A stretch of DNA of 64,000 nucleotides from Yinghuangia seranimata (GTDB lineage Bacteria > Actinomycetota > Actinomycetes > Streptomycetales > Streptomycetaceae). The notes below the pieces were generated by a model. That model did no database searches, was not told the DNA's origin, and worked only from the letters and a program-made list of their open reading frames with translations. Below, in pieces: positions 15,216 to 23,798 of this stretch. The number at the start of each line of letters is the position of its first letter. The stretch's first letter is position 1. The stretch is taken from assembly GCF_029953285.1 (NCBI RefSeq), contig NZ_JASAOI010000024.1, forward strand, positions 1 to 64,000, written 5' to 3'. The position numbers and the translations under genes are program-made.

Positions 15216-16556
15216 TCAGCGGCCCTTCTTGCGCCTCTTCTTCTTACCCTTCCCGGGCTTCTTGTCGTCCTTGGGGGTCGGCTCCGGCTGCTTCCAGATC
15301 AGCCCGTCGACCTGGCGCGCGACGTCCTTCCGGATGGAGTCGGTGACGTGCTGGTACCGCGCGGCCATCGATGACGACGACCAGCCCATGATGGCCATCA
15401 CTGTCGGCGTCGGCACGCCGAGGATGAGCAGCACCGTGGCAGCCGTGTGCCGGGCATCGTGCAGGCGGCCGTCGCGGATGGCCGCGGACTCCAGGAGTGC
15501 CTTCCAGTCGTCATAGTCCGTACGAGGGTTGAGCGCTTCGCCGGTCGTGGTCGCGAACAGCCATCCGGCCGACTCCCACCGTTCGCCGGCTGCTTCCCGC
15601 TCTCTGGCTTGCTCCTCCTGGTGCAGCTTGAGCAGAGCCACCAGGGCATCCGGCAGGCCGATGACGCGCTTGCCAGCGCGCGACTTCGTGTCGTCGGTGT
15701 CCTTGTTGATCTGCACGCGCTCAGGGCAGTAGCCCGGGTACTTGCGACCGCAGTCACCCAGACAGCCGTGGGCGTACTTCGGGCGGTTCCGATTGCGCCT
15801 GACGCGGAGCGTCCCCGTGTCGAGGTCCACGTCTTTCCACTTGAGCCCGAGCGTCTCGCCCTGCCGGAGCCCGAGCGCTAGAGCGATGGCCCAACGAGCG
15901 CTGTTGCGGCCTTTCAACGCCTGCTCCATCAGACGCTGGATCTCGGCGACCGAGTACGGGTCCACCTCTTCTTCGGTGATCTTCGGAGCCTTGGCGATGG
16001 TCGCGACGTTCCGCGCGGCGTGGCCACGGCGCACCGCCTCGGCGAGCGCCACACGGATCGTGCGGTGCGCCTGGTGGGCGGTCGCGGCCTTGAGGCCCCT
16101 GCTCTGCATCTTGGTGTAGAGCCGTTCGAGGTGCTCCGGTTCGAGCTTGTCGAGCCGATGACCCCCGACGCCGGGGATGAGGTGCCGGTTCACGGCTACC
16201 CGATAGGCGGAGTACGACGACGGCCGAACGGCCGGCGGGGGTGTGATGTTCTCCAGCCAGTGTGTGAGCCACGCCTTGACCGTCCACCGCTTCCCCGGCT
16301 TGGGCACGTTGCCCCCGTCGCGCAGCTTCTCCAGTTCGCGAACCGCGTTGATGACCTCAGCCCTGGTCTTGCGCTCGACGTGGCGGCGGTCGGGTGACCC
16401 GTTGTCCTTCACCCCGATCGTGACCCTGCCGTGCCACTTTCCGTCGGCGCCTTCATAGATGCTCGATGCGCCGTTGGGGCGGCGTGTGCGCCGCTCGGCC
16501 TTCTCTGGCTTCTTGGGCTCGTCCGGCTCGTTCGGGTTGACGGGCGCGATGACCAT
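15216..16556 (-). CDS. int: Site-specific tyrosine recombinase (integrase)
   Basis: A 446-aa integrase that recombines the element's att site with the tRNA-Ser gene. An N-terminal SAM-like arm domain (~90-190) is followed by the catalytic domain with R231 (GLRQGE), H366-x-x-R369 (HDARHTAA), W392 (GWSSSS, in place of the second histidine) and nucleophile Y401 (AARYQHV). Between them lies a cysteine-rich insertion, C265-x3-C269-x7-C277, probably metal-binding and typical of AICE integrases as I recall. The tail (430-446) is almost all K/R. ATG 16556 has AGGAGGAG 4-11 bases upstream and is preferred over ATG 16571, which overlaps the xis stop. The gene ends 84 bases from the left att core. Confidence 0.95.
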   Translation of the reverse strand: MVIAPVNPNEPDEPKKPEKAERRTRRPNGASSIYEGADGKWHGRVTIGVKDNGSPDRRHVERKTRAEVINAVRELEKLRDGGNVPKPGKRWTVKAWLTHWLENITPPPAVRPSSYSAYRVAVNRHLIPGVGGHRLDKLEPEHLERLYTKMQSRGLKAATAHQAHRTIRVALAEAVRRGHAARNVATIAKAPKITEEEVDPYSVAEIQRLMEQALKGRNSARWAIALALGLRQGETLGLKWKDVDLDTGTLRVRRNRNRPKYAHGCLGDCGRKYPGYCPERVQINKDTDDTKSRAGKRVIGLPDALVALLKLHQEEQAREREAAGERWESAGWLFATTTGEALNPRTDYDDWKALLESAAIRDGRLHDARHTAATVLLILGVPTPTVMAIMGWSSSSMAARYQHVTDSIRKDVARQVDGLIWKQPEPTPKDDKKPGKGKKKRRKKGR

Positions 16557-16567
16557 GTCACTCCTCC

Positions 16568-16792
16568 TCATGCTGCGGCGTGTGCGTGGCTCTCGCGCTG
16601 ACGCGCGACGTACGAATGGAGGGCGTCCACCGGGACCCGGCGGAGTCGGCCGACAGGCACCGACTCGACCTCTCCGGCGCCGATCAGGGCGTACATGAGC
16701 GTCCGGCCGATGCCGAGACGACGGGCAGCCTCCTCGACCTTGAGGAGGATCAGCGTGGGGTCAAACGGAGTGTCCGCGTCGGGCTCGGGCAC
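16568..16792 (-). CDS. xis: Excisionase / helix-turn-helix (MerR-type HTH_17) protein
   Basis: A 74-aa DNA-binding protein. The HTH_17 fold is plain: LLKVEEAARRLGIGRTLMYALIGAGEVESVPVGRLRRVPVDALHSYVARQ. Such small proteins bend attachment-site DNA and turn the integrase towards excision. GTG 16792 has AGGAG 6-8 bases upstream. The stop overlaps the first ATG of the int frame, so xis and int are translationally linked, as in other AICEs. Confidence 0.92.
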   Translation of the reverse strand: MPEPDADTPFDPTLILLKVEEAARRLGIGRTLMYALIGAGEVESVPVGRLRRVPVDALHSYVARQRESHAHAAA

Positions 16793-16829
16793 CGGGTCTC
16801 CTCTCGCTCGTTGCTCCGTTCCGGGGAGT

Positions 16830-17047
16830 CCGCTACTTCCGCTACCGCCGCTACCGCGCAGGTCAAAGGGCTCTGCGCGGTAGCGGATCGGGTGGCGGTA
16901 GCGGATACGACCGCTACCAGGACGCTGCCGGGTCGGCGGCGGGAAGCGGATCGGTAGCGGCTGGGTAGCGCAGGAAATCGGGGATGTCCGCTACCGCGTT
17001 CCCGCTGGTCAGGGGCGGTTCCGGCGGCTTGGTAGCGGAGGTAGCGG
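16830..17047. repeat. Cluster of GGTAGCGG / CCGCTACC octamers (candidate origin or clt)
   Basis: Exact octamers in the forward sense start at 16879, 16897, 16953, 17031 and 17040; the reverse form starts at 16839, 16848, 16911 and 16988. Near matches lie at 16830 and 16964. Two larger palindromes are built from them: 14-bp perfect arms at 16848-16861 and 16873-16886, and GGTAGCGG-6-CCGCTACC at 16897-16918. The cluster fills the gap between xis and the DUF3631 gene and runs into the last ~45 codons of the latter. Iteron-like origin, TraB recognition site or Rep operator are all possible. Confidence 0.7.
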
Positions 17048-18206
17048 AGATTTCCGGGGGCGGGGGGCAGTAGCGCAGCCACGCGTCGTGCAGGTCGGAC
17101 GCGTAGTAGCCCTTCATCACCCCGTTGGCGGTCTTGATGTTCCGGGCAGCAATCGGCGTGTTGTCAGCCGTGACGTACTCACGCAGCCACTTCGCGAGTC
17201 CGCGTGGATCGAGCGGCTTGCCGTTCATGTCGGCCCACGGGGCATCATCCATGGCGGTCAGACCGTCGAGGATGACCACGGTCGGGAGACGATCCGCGCC
17301 GTTGAACACGTGGCGCAGGTCGGTTAGCAGGCGGATGCCAAGAGAGCCTTTGTCGCTGCCCTTGGATGCTTCCACCAGTTCGAGGCACGCCGCGCGGGCG
17401 CGCTCCGGCCAGTCGCCCCCGGCTGCGTCGGCGACCGCGATCAACGGTTCCCAGACGTCCGCCGGGCGGTCGGTCACGCCCTCTGGCATCTCCGGCCATG
17501 TGCCCGCGACTTGATCGCGGACGCTGGCGGCCCAGGCTGCGAGTCGGTCGCGCAGCGCGTTGCCCTGCTTCGTGTGCAGGCGCTGGCGGAACGGCTCGAC
17601 ACGCTCGTTCGGCGCACGGCGGCGCATCCGGACGATGACCGAACGAGTGAGGATCGTGTCCGGCAACGACCCGAGCCCAGCGACCGCCACCCCGCAGTAC
17701 GAAGGGAACGGCTGCACGGTCTGGTTCGCCCCGTCACCGACACACCGGTACGTGACGCCGGACCGCCGGTGACCGGCGTTGAGCCATCCGCGTAGTTCTT
17801 CGTTGTCCCCGGCTTTGGGGCCAAAGATCGTGTCAATCTCGTCAAATAGGATGGTTGGTCGCGTTGGGCCTGACGACACAGCGCGGAAGAGCGCTGCGGC
17901 TGAGGCGTTCACGGCGACCATCGGGGCCGGGACCAACGTCTCAACGATCTCCAGAGCGCGGCTCTTGCCGCTGCCCGGTTCCGGCGACAGGAACGCCAGT
18001 CGGGGTGTGGAGTCGAAGCAGTCCAGTAGGTGCGCGTGCGCGTCCCACAGGGCGACCGCGATGTACGCGGCTTGGGTGGGGAAGGCGTTGAAGCGCTTGT
18101 GGAACGCCACGACTTCATTGAGCAGCGTCGCACCGTCGAGCGTCGGCGCGCCCACGGTCGGGGGCTGGTCGCTGTTAAGGCAGAGGCTGTCCGGGTGGTG
18201 CGTCAC
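16914..18206 (-). CDS. DUF3631 domain ATPase (element replication)
   Basis: A 430-aa P-loop ATPase. Walker A is SPEPGSGKS (74-82) and Walker B TILFDEID (118-125). The DUF3631 region (~200-380) ends with LAKWLREYVTADNTPIAARNI, VMKGYYASDLHDAWLRY, resembling a winged-helix tail. In AICEs and phages these proteins are paired with a prim-pol and are thought to act as the replicative helicase; that is family inference. GTG 18206 overlaps the stop of the prim-pol gene by 4 bases (GTGA), so the two are coupled. The last ~45 residues (ISATSATKPPEPP...) are encoded by the GGTAGCGG repeat cluster and are low-complexity. Confidence 0.88.
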   Translation of the reverse strand: MTHHPDSLCLNSDQPPTVGAPTLDGATLLNEVVAFHKRFNAFPTQAAYIAVALWDAHAHLLDCFDSTPRLAFLSPEPGSGKSRALEIVETLVPAPMVAVNASAAALFRAVSSGPTRPTILFDEIDTIFGPKAGDNEELRGWLNAGHRRSGVTYRCVGDGANQTVQPFPSYCGVAVAGLGSLPDTILTRSVIVRMRRRAPNERVEPFRQRLHTKQGNALRDRLAAWAASVRDQVAGTWPEMPEGVTDRPADVWEPLIAVADAAGGDWPERARAACLELVEASKGSDKGSLGIRLLTDLRHVFNGADRLPTVVILDGLTAMDDAPWADMNGKPLDPRGLAKWLREYVTADNTPIAARNIKTANGVMKGYYASDLHDAWLRYCPPPPEISATSATKPPEPPLTSGNAVADIPDFLRYPAATDPLPAADPAASW

Positions 18207-19078
18207 GCTGCCGCCTTGGGGTTGTTCGCGATCGACCAGTTGAGTGCGCTCGTGATGGCCGGCGCGCTCTCACGCTCGGCCAGACCGGCCGCGGACGCTG
18301 CCCCCTTAAGAGCGTCCTCCACCTCGACGCGGGTGAGATCGCCCGATGCGACCAGTCGCCCGAGGGCCCGCGCGGCGCGAACGAGCGTCGCGTTCCGCGT
18401 GCCCTCCTGGGCCCCGGCGACGTTGGCGGTTTCGTTGCGCAGCGCCGCATCGGCGTACCGGGAGGAGCTGCGCGCGGACGGCGTCGGCACGGCACGTCGT
18501 TCGACCGGCGCCGGGCGGAGCAAGCTTCCAAGCCACGTGGGCAGCGGCGTGGGCTCGGAGTCGACGGCAACCACGTACGGGTTTCCGTCGACGACGCTCC
18601 CCGCCGCGACGACGTAACCGCCGTACGCGCGGGTGTCGACCTTCCAGCCGAGCTTTCCCGCGGTGTTGTGTAGCTGCGCGCCGTCCGGCGCGAGGAAGTA
18701 CAGGTGGCGTCCGCCGGACACGGTCGCCACCGTGAACGTTTCCTTCGGGTACGGCGCACGCTGTCGGGACGCGATGACCGCGAGCACGTCGACGCCGTCG
18801 CGCACGTCTTCCTGCGACCAGGGTTCCTTCGGCCGGTCGTTCGCGTGCTTGGGCCGGTCGAGGTCCACCACGACCAAGCCGCTCGGACCAGCGGCAAGAC
18901 CGACGTTATACGGCCCGTGGTCCCAGCACCGCGCGATGCGCTCGGTGTCCGTCGTCGCGCGCGTCTCCCAGCTCTTGATAGCCGGACGCTTCGCGCCGGG
19001 TACGAGCGGGAAGACCCGCCACCCGCGCTCGGCCGCGCGGAGCGCTGCGGCCTTCAAAGCGTTCCTGTCATGGCTCAT
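18203..19078 (-). CDS. Bifunctional DNA primase/polymerase (prim-pol)
   Basis: A 291-aa protein with an AEP-superfamily prim-pol domain (about residues 1-190): ALRAAERGWRVFPLVPGAKRP at the N-terminus, the catalytic DLD (72-74, VVVDLDRP), and SGGRHLYF (121-128), followed by DTRAYGGYVVAAGSVVDG. The C-terminal ~90 residues are helical and carry no clear motif. It probably primes replication of the excised circle together with the DUF3631 ATPase just downstream. ATG 19078 (MSHDRNALKAA) has AGAGGGAGA about 10 bases upstream; the longer reading to 19168 lacks this. Confidence 0.93.
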   Translation of the reverse strand: MSHDRNALKAAALRAAERGWRVFPLVPGAKRPAIKSWETRATTDTERIARCWDHGPYNVGLAAGPSGLVVVDLDRPKHANDRPKEPWSQEDVRDGVDVLAVIASRQRAPYPKETFTVATVSGGRHLYFLAPDGAQLHNTAGKLGWKVDTRAYGGYVVAAGSVVDGNPYVVAVDSEPTPLPTWLGSLLRPAPVERRAVPTPSARSSSRYADAALRNETANVAGAQEGTRNATLVRAARALGRLVASGDLTRVEVEDALKGAASAAGLAERESAPAITSALNWSIANNPKAAA

Positions 19079-19170
19079 GCTTGAGTTCTCCCTCTGCCCT
19101 TTGCGGGGCGTGGTTGAGGCCCGGGGCACCCGACGTTCTTGGTCGGATGGGCGGGTGCCCCGGGGCACGG

Positions 19171-19437
19171 CTACTTGAGTGAGTTGGTGATTCCGTCGAT
19201 CGTTCCGGCGAGGATCGTGTGCGCGGACGTCGACAACGATCCGGCGATCGCCGTGCCGGACAGCCCCACTCCGGCAAGGAAGAGGCAGAGACCCGCGAGC
19301 TTGGGGGCCTTGCCGTTCGCGAGCATCAGGAACGCCAGAATCATCATGATCACGGGCATCGCGAGGGTGACCGAGCTCGTCGCGGCGTTGGCCGCGCCCG
19401 GGGCGTCGGCGGCCAGGTTCACGAAGTCGCTTCGCAT
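19171..19437 (-). CDS. Small two-helix membrane protein
   Basis: An 88-aa protein. After a ~20-residue N-terminus there are two hydrophobic helices (VTLAMPVIMMILAFLMLA, then LAGLCLFLAGVGLSGTAIA) and a polar C-terminus. AGGAGAG is 7 bases upstream of ATG 19437, which decides the start. It lies between traB-side genes and the prim-pol gene. Short membrane proteins in this position are common in AICEs and may take part in spreading or mating-channel functions; the role is unknown. Confidence 0.75.
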   Translation of the reverse strand: MRSDFVNLAADAPGAANAATSSVTLAMPVIMMILAFLMLANGKAPKLAGLCLFLAGVGLSGTAIAGSLSTSAHTILAGTIDGITNSLK

Positions 19438-19465
19438 TGATCTCTCCTGAGGGTGTGTAAGCCGT

Positions 19466-19747
19466 TCAGCGGGTGCCGTCGTGGTGGAGCCGTCGGCCGC
19501 TGTTGTGCAGGCGTCGGCCAAGGCGCAGACGCGCTCCGGTTCCCTTGCAGTGCCGGCAGGGCCTGCGAATGCGGCGGCGCGGCTTGCGGTGCGGGTTGAC
19601 CCGAGCCTGTCGGCGCTCCCACCACGTCACGTGGTTGCCGGTTCCGTCGCAGGCTCGGCAGGGGCCGAACGGCGAGAACCAGCACAACAGTGCGTAACCG
19701 GCAGGCAAGGCGAGGACGATGAGGCTAGCAACGGCGTTCGGGGTCAT
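19466..19747 (-). CDS. Small membrane protein with paired zinc-knuckle motifs
   Basis: A 93-aa protein: one N-terminal membrane helix (about 6-24, ASLIVLALPAGYALLCWF), then CRACDGTG and CRHCKGTG, the two C-x-x-C-x-G-x-G knuckles seen in DnaJ-type zinc fingers, and an Arg-rich tail (RLRLGRRLHNSGRRLHH). I recall very similar helix + CxxCxG proteins in other streptomycete AICEs without known function. ATG 19747 has GGAAGG upstream; the frame is open further, without a ribosome site. Confidence 0.75.
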   Translation of the reverse strand: MTPNAVASLIVLALPAGYALLCWFSPFGPCRACDGTGNHVTWWERRQARVNPHRKPRRRIRRPCRHCKGTGARLRLGRRLHNSGRRLHHDGTR

Positions 19748-19791
19748 CAGGGGCCTTCCAGAGGCGTTTTCGCTGGTTCCGGGCAAGGCAG

Positions 19792-19881
19792 TGCTAGGGA
19801 CTAGTGCGCTGGTCAGCGCTGATGTGGGGTGCTAGCAGGGTTGCTAGGTCTAGCAAGCGGCTGTGCTAGACCTAGCAACCC
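19792..19881. repeat. CTAG-hexamer cluster with perfect 18-bp hairpin after traB
   Basis: GGGTTGCTAGGTCTAGCA (19838-19855) and its exact complement (19864-19881) flank 8 bases. TGCTAG starts at 19792, 19830, 19842 and 19864, CTAGCA at 19832, 19850 and 19872, and another CTAG at 19801. CTAG is generally rare in DNA of this composition. The cluster fills the gap directly after the traB stop: it could be a terminator, but the repeated hexamers also suit a cis-acting transfer locus. Confidence 0.65.
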
Positions 19882-19888
19882 TCAGCGG

Positions 19889-22087
19889 TCAGTTTGAACC
19901 GCGAGAAGCGTCACGCTTGGTGACAGCGGCGGCGACATCGTCACGAGCGATGCCGCGCCGGTTGGCGCCCTTCCCGGTCTCGTCGTCGGTGCCCCAGACC
20001 TGACCCACGGGGATGCCGTACGGCTTGAGAGCGGAAGTGAGCTGCGCTGACTTCGCCTTGCTGTCGAGGTCGGCCCACGCGCCGTACGCATTGGGCCGCA
20101 GCTCGGCAAGCCGGTCCACGACAACTTCGTTCCATACCTTGGCCTCAGAGCCGGGAATGACCGCGAGCGTGTCGGCGAGCACGTCGTACGCGGCGGCGCG
20201 CTCGGTCTCGGACGCCTCTCCGGCCGCGTAGCCGGACAACGTTCCGGCAGTGACGCGTGCGGCTCGGGCGCGCTCGCAGATCGCGTCCGCCTGCTTGTTG
20301 TCGACGTAGTACGAGTGAACGACCTTCGCGTCCCGGCCTGCGCCGACCAGGTACCCGATGCCGAGGTCATCCAGCGTGAACGTGGACGCGCGCAGCCCGT
20401 TCTTGTACGACGACGTCCCAAGGATCATGTCGTTTTCGAGCTGCCCCATGACCTTGAGACAGAACCGGATACCCACGTTCGCGGATACGCCGGTCGGCAG
20501 CGAATCCTTGTCGGGCCGCTGAGTGGCCAGCAGGAGGATGACGCCGAGAGCGCGGCCGCGCTTGATGATGGCGACCGCGAGAGTCTCGGCCTCCTGCTTG
20601 AACTTCGGATTGGCGAACAGCTCTTGGCACTCGTCGATCGCGAGCACGAGCGGGTGCAGCCCGAGCGACTTGCGGGCGGCAAGCCCCGCCGTGACCTTGT
20701 TCTCGGGGCACACGTCCTTGGGCAACGACGCGATGACCTTGGCGCGGCGCTCCAGTTCCTTGTAGACGTAGCGCAGGGACTCAAGCGCTCGTTCGCAGGT
20801 CTCGTCATCGGGCCCCGACGCGTAGTCGGCGGCGACCTTTTCGAGCGGCGACAGGTCGCCCGTGCCCTTCAGTTCGAATACGAGCAGTTCGGCCGTGACG
20901 TCGAGCGCGGCGGCCAGGAGCAGGACGCGGAGCGCGAACGTCTTGCCCATGCCCGGCATCGCGCCGATGAGCATGTTCGCGTACATCAGGTTGACCATGA
21001 TCTGACGTCCGCGCTGGTCGGTGCCGTACGGCAACGGCTTGAACAGCGACGCGCTCCCGGAGGTCGCCAACGGCCACGCCGGAGGCTTGACCTGGTTCAT
21101 GTCCTGGTCGCCGACCCAGATGACCAGGCGTCCGGTGTGCTGGTCGTGCACGGGCTCGGGCCAGACACAACCCATCGGACGGCGCAGGCCGGACGCGAGA
21201 CGGTCGCGCCGCTCCAAGATGTCGACGGCCGTTACGCCGTACGGGAGATCGATGTCAGCGCGCCATCCGGGCCCGTCGCGGGTGATCGGTGCGACGAACG
21301 CACGCGGCCCCCACCCCTTGGCCACGGCCTTGTTGATCTCGGCGATGCCGAGCGCTCCGAGCGCGCGCAGCACGATGTGTGAAGTGAGCTTCTGCACCTG
21401 CGGCTTGACCACGGCCGGACCGACCACGGGCCGATCGGCCGGCGCGCCGAAGAAACCGAGACCGGCAACGACGCCCATGAGCGCGAGCACCGCGCCCCAG
21501 GACGGGCCCGCGAGGATGACCAGGGCGAGCAGCATGCCGACAACGGCGGCGGCCGCGGTAAGGATCGCGACGCGGAGCCGGATACGGCCGTCCCGGTGCC
21601 GGGCGAGCTTCAGATACTCGTTCGCGTCGCCATGCTCGATGGCTTTCGCTCGAACCGGCCGCCCGTCCGCGTCGGACACCCACCGCAGCGCGCCCCCGAC
21701 CAACCGTGCCGCGCCCTGGGGAGAGCGGATGACCAGTGTCGCGGCGTAGACCGGAGCGCGCACTGCGTGGAAGGCGGAAACGTGCTTGTAGTGGTCGAGG
21801 ACCCAACGCACCTGCTTGCGCAGCTCCTCACGCGAGCGGAGCCATGCCGGCAGTACTTCCCGGCGCTGCTCGCCACGGACGGAGTTGGCCCACGACACGC
21901 GGGCGGGGGCCGGGTCGTCCACAGGGGTCACGGGGCCGTTGTCTGCTTCGGGAACGTCGTCGGCGGAGTCGGGCTCCTGCTCCGCGTTCTTGCGGAGGGG
22001 GATCACCTGCGCGTCGGGGTTGTCGACTCCGTGCGAGTCGACTTCGTCCGTGTCGTTGGTCGGGTCGAACACGTCGCTCTGCGACAT
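19889..22087 (-). CDS. TraB/FtsK-SpoIIIE-type DNA translocase (conjugal transfer)
   Basis: A 732-aa septal DNA translocator expected to move the double-stranded element between hyphae. It has an acidic N-terminus, two membrane helices (~172-193 and ~197-215), then a RecA-like motor with Walker A GAMPGMGKT (375-383), FELKGTGDLSP and Walker B VLAIDECQELF (481-491), and LLLATQRPDKDSLP. The C-terminal ~60 residues (AKSAQLTSALKPYGIPVGQVW...RRGIARDDV) resemble the winged-helix domain that reads 8-bp TRS repeats in TraB proteins. ATG 22087 has GGAG 10 bases upstream; a TTG at 22189 would overlap the previous gene's stop (TTGA), so a 34-residue longer form is possible. Confidence 0.92.
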   Translation of the reverse strand: MSQSDVFDPTNDTDEVDSHGVDNPDAQVIPLRKNAEQEPDSADDVPEADNGPVTPVDDPAPARVSWANSVRGEQRREVLPAWLRSREELRKQVRWVLDHYKHVSAFHAVRAPVYAATLVIRSPQGAARLVGGALRWVSDADGRPVRAKAIEHGDANEYLKLARHRDGRIRLRVAILTAAAAVVGMLLALVILAGPSWGAVLALMGVVAGLGFFGAPADRPVVGPAVVKPQVQKLTSHIVLRALGALGIAEINKAVAKGWGPRAFVAPITRDGPGWRADIDLPYGVTAVDILERRDRLASGLRRPMGCVWPEPVHDQHTGRLVIWVGDQDMNQVKPPAWPLATSGSASLFKPLPYGTDQRGRQIMVNLMYANMLIGAMPGMGKTFALRVLLLAAALDVTAELLVFELKGTGDLSPLEKVAADYASGPDDETCERALESLRYVYKELERRAKVIASLPKDVCPENKVTAGLAARKSLGLHPLVLAIDECQELFANPKFKQEAETLAVAIIKRGRALGVILLLATQRPDKDSLPTGVSANVGIRFCLKVMGQLENDMILGTSSYKNGLRASTFTLDDLGIGYLVGAGRDAKVVHSYYVDNKQADAICERARAARVTAGTLSGYAAGEASETERAAAYDVLADTLAVIPGSEAKVWNEVVVDRLAELRPNAYGAWADLDSKAKSAQLTSALKPYGIPVGQVWGTDDETGKGANRRGIARDDVAAAVTKRDASRGSN

Positions 22088-22185
22088 GCTGTGGTTCTCC
22101 AATCCATGTGAGTCATGCGATGGAGGCGGCCCCGGCGGAAGCTGCCAGGCGAGAGCCGGGGCCGCGTGCACGTGGTTGGTGTGGC

Positions 22186-23532
22186 TCAAGCCGCCTGCGG
22201 CACGTCGCGCTCAGCGCGCAAGGCGTCGCGCAGCATTCGGGCCGACTCGGACGACGTACGAACCGCCTTGCGAATGCGGTCGGCGGTCAGTTGGTCGGTC
22301 GGCCAGTCGGCCGTCAGGTCCCGTGCTGAGGCGAGCAGTTCGGCGGCGCTGCGTCGGGGCGCAGTCGACTTCGCGGACGGCGGTACCGGGCCGGTCGACC
22401 GACGCGGTGTAGCAGCAATCCGACTCGGGTAACGGTCGTTTTGCGGGGAATCATCGGAAATGCTCTGGTCGGACCCCGACTGTTCGCCCGACTCGTCGGC
22501 CGCGTCGGCGACCTGGTCGAGTCCGATGAGATGCTCAATCGGTTCGGACGCGGCGAGCGCGAAGGATTCCGCGTCACGAACCGACTCACGCGACTCGACG
22601 ACCGTCCCGCCCGGTGCCTCGTCCGCAAGCGTTGCGGTCGCCGACTGGAGCACGGTGAGCCCGACCGACTCGGGACCCGACTCCGCATCCGACTCTGACT
22701 CTCCGGCGAGCAGACCGGCGATTCGCGCGGCCGCCTTGCGGTGCGCCTTGAGCGTGCGGTGGGTGACGCCCGGGTCGGCCCCGTGGACCGACCGCCAAGC
22801 GATCACCCACGCTGCACCCTCGTCCAGTCCGGGAACTGCGGCGATCAGGTCGCGCATCCGGCGGTGCACCCGGCGGTACCGGGCGCGGCGGTACAGGTCG
22901 GCGCGGACCTGCGCGCCGGACTTGCCGCTCCTGGTGTGGGTGCGTGAGTGTGCGTACGCCTCCCACAACAGCACTCCGAGCATGCTCGCGATGCCGAGCA
23001 CGACGGCCAGCGGCACGCTGCGCGCGATGGTGTGGGCCACGTTCAGCGCGCCAGCGGTGACGGCCGATCCCCAGGTGATCGCCCGGTACATGCCCGCCGG
23101 ACGTTGGTCTTCGATCGCCTTGGAAGCCATGGCGGCTCCGGCCCACGCGGAACCCTCGGTCATCGCGGTGACCAGCACCGCAAGCACCGGATGCATGCCC
23201 ATGCCGAGGTAGAACGAAGTCTGTGCCGGCCACGCCGTGCCGACTGACGCGGTCATGACGCCGGTCACGAGCGCGAAGTCCCGGCGCTCGCGCACCACCT
23301 CGACCACCGCACGCACCCGGGCGCGGCGTCGGGCCCGTGCCGTGGCCTTGTCCGTCGCCGACTCGGCGCGGATGTCGCGCAGTTCTTGGCGCCGGAGCGC
23401 CGCGATCTGGGCCTCGGCCTGCGCCTGGACCACGGCGGCCGCCGCTGTTTTCTCGACGGCGGCGGCGTTGGCCTCAGCGATCGTTGCGCGGTCGAGCTTC
23501 CGGCCCGCGCTGAGCGTGTAGATCTGCGTCAT
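22186..23532 (-). CDS. DUF2637 transmembrane protein (Spd-like, plasmid spreading)
   Basis: A 448-aa protein. A coiled-coil-like A/R/E-rich N-terminus (1-85) leads into three or four membrane helices (about 88-190: FALVTGVMTASVG, HPVLAVLVTAMTEG, WGSAVTAGALNVA, AVVLGIASMLGVLLW), the DUF2637 domain. A basic segment with an HTH-like AAWVIAWRSVHGADPGVTHRTLKAHRKAA and a long S/D/E-rich tail follow. Members accompany traB in AICEs and are linked to intramycelial spreading. ATG 23532 overlaps the upstream stop as ATGA, indicating translational coupling. Confidence 0.87.
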   Translation of the reverse strand: MTQIYTLSAGRKLDRATIAEANAAAVEKTAAAAVVQAQAEAQIAALRRQELRDIRAESATDKATARARRRARVRAVVEVVRERRDFALVTGVMTASVGTAWPAQTSFYLGMGMHPVLAVLVTAMTEGSAWAGAAMASKAIEDQRPAGMYRAITWGSAVTAGALNVAHTIARSVPLAVVLGIASMLGVLLWEAYAHSRTHTRSGKSGAQVRADLYRRARYRRVHRRMRDLIAAVPGLDEGAAWVIAWRSVHGADPGVTHRTLKAHRKAAARIAGLLAGESESDAESGPESVGLTVLQSATATLADEAPGGTVVESRESVRDAESFALAASEPIEHLIGLDQVADAADESGEQSGSDQSISDDSPQNDRYPSRIAATPRRSTGPVPPSAKSTAPRRSAAELLASARDLTADWPTDQLTADRIRKAVRTSSESARMLRDALRAERDVPQAA

Positions 23533-23798
23533 GCCGCCCACCGCCGCTCGGCGGTGCGCAGCTCCGGCATCGACGTAGTGCGGCTGGTCGCGCCCATCAG
23601 CCGAGCGGCGTAGGCGGCAAGCTCCGCATCCTCACGCCACAGGTCCGCGAGGATGTCGCGCGCCGCGTCCAGGCGTGCGGCACGCTCCATCTCGGTTTCG
23701 TCCTCGAGGCCGGTGAACAGCAGCGGATCGATGCCCCATGCCAGCTCTGCGAACTCTTCCCACGAGAACGCCAGATGCCCGGCGACAATGGTTCGCAC
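23529..23798 (-). CDS. Small acidic AICE protein of unknown function
   Basis: An 89-aa protein, first gene of the minus-strand transfer/replication operon. It starts at GTG 23798 with GAGGAG 8 bases upstream. The sequence is alpha-helical and acidic (WEEFAELAWGIDPLLF, DETEMERAARLDAARDILADLWREDAELAAYAARLM). No membrane segment or known motif is visible. It is coupled to the DUF2637 gene by an ATGA overlap. Confidence 0.7.
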   Translation of the reverse strand: MRTIVAGHLAFSWEEFAELAWGIDPLLFTGLEDETEMERAARLDAARDILADLWREDAELAAYAARLMGATSRTTSMPELRTAERRWAA

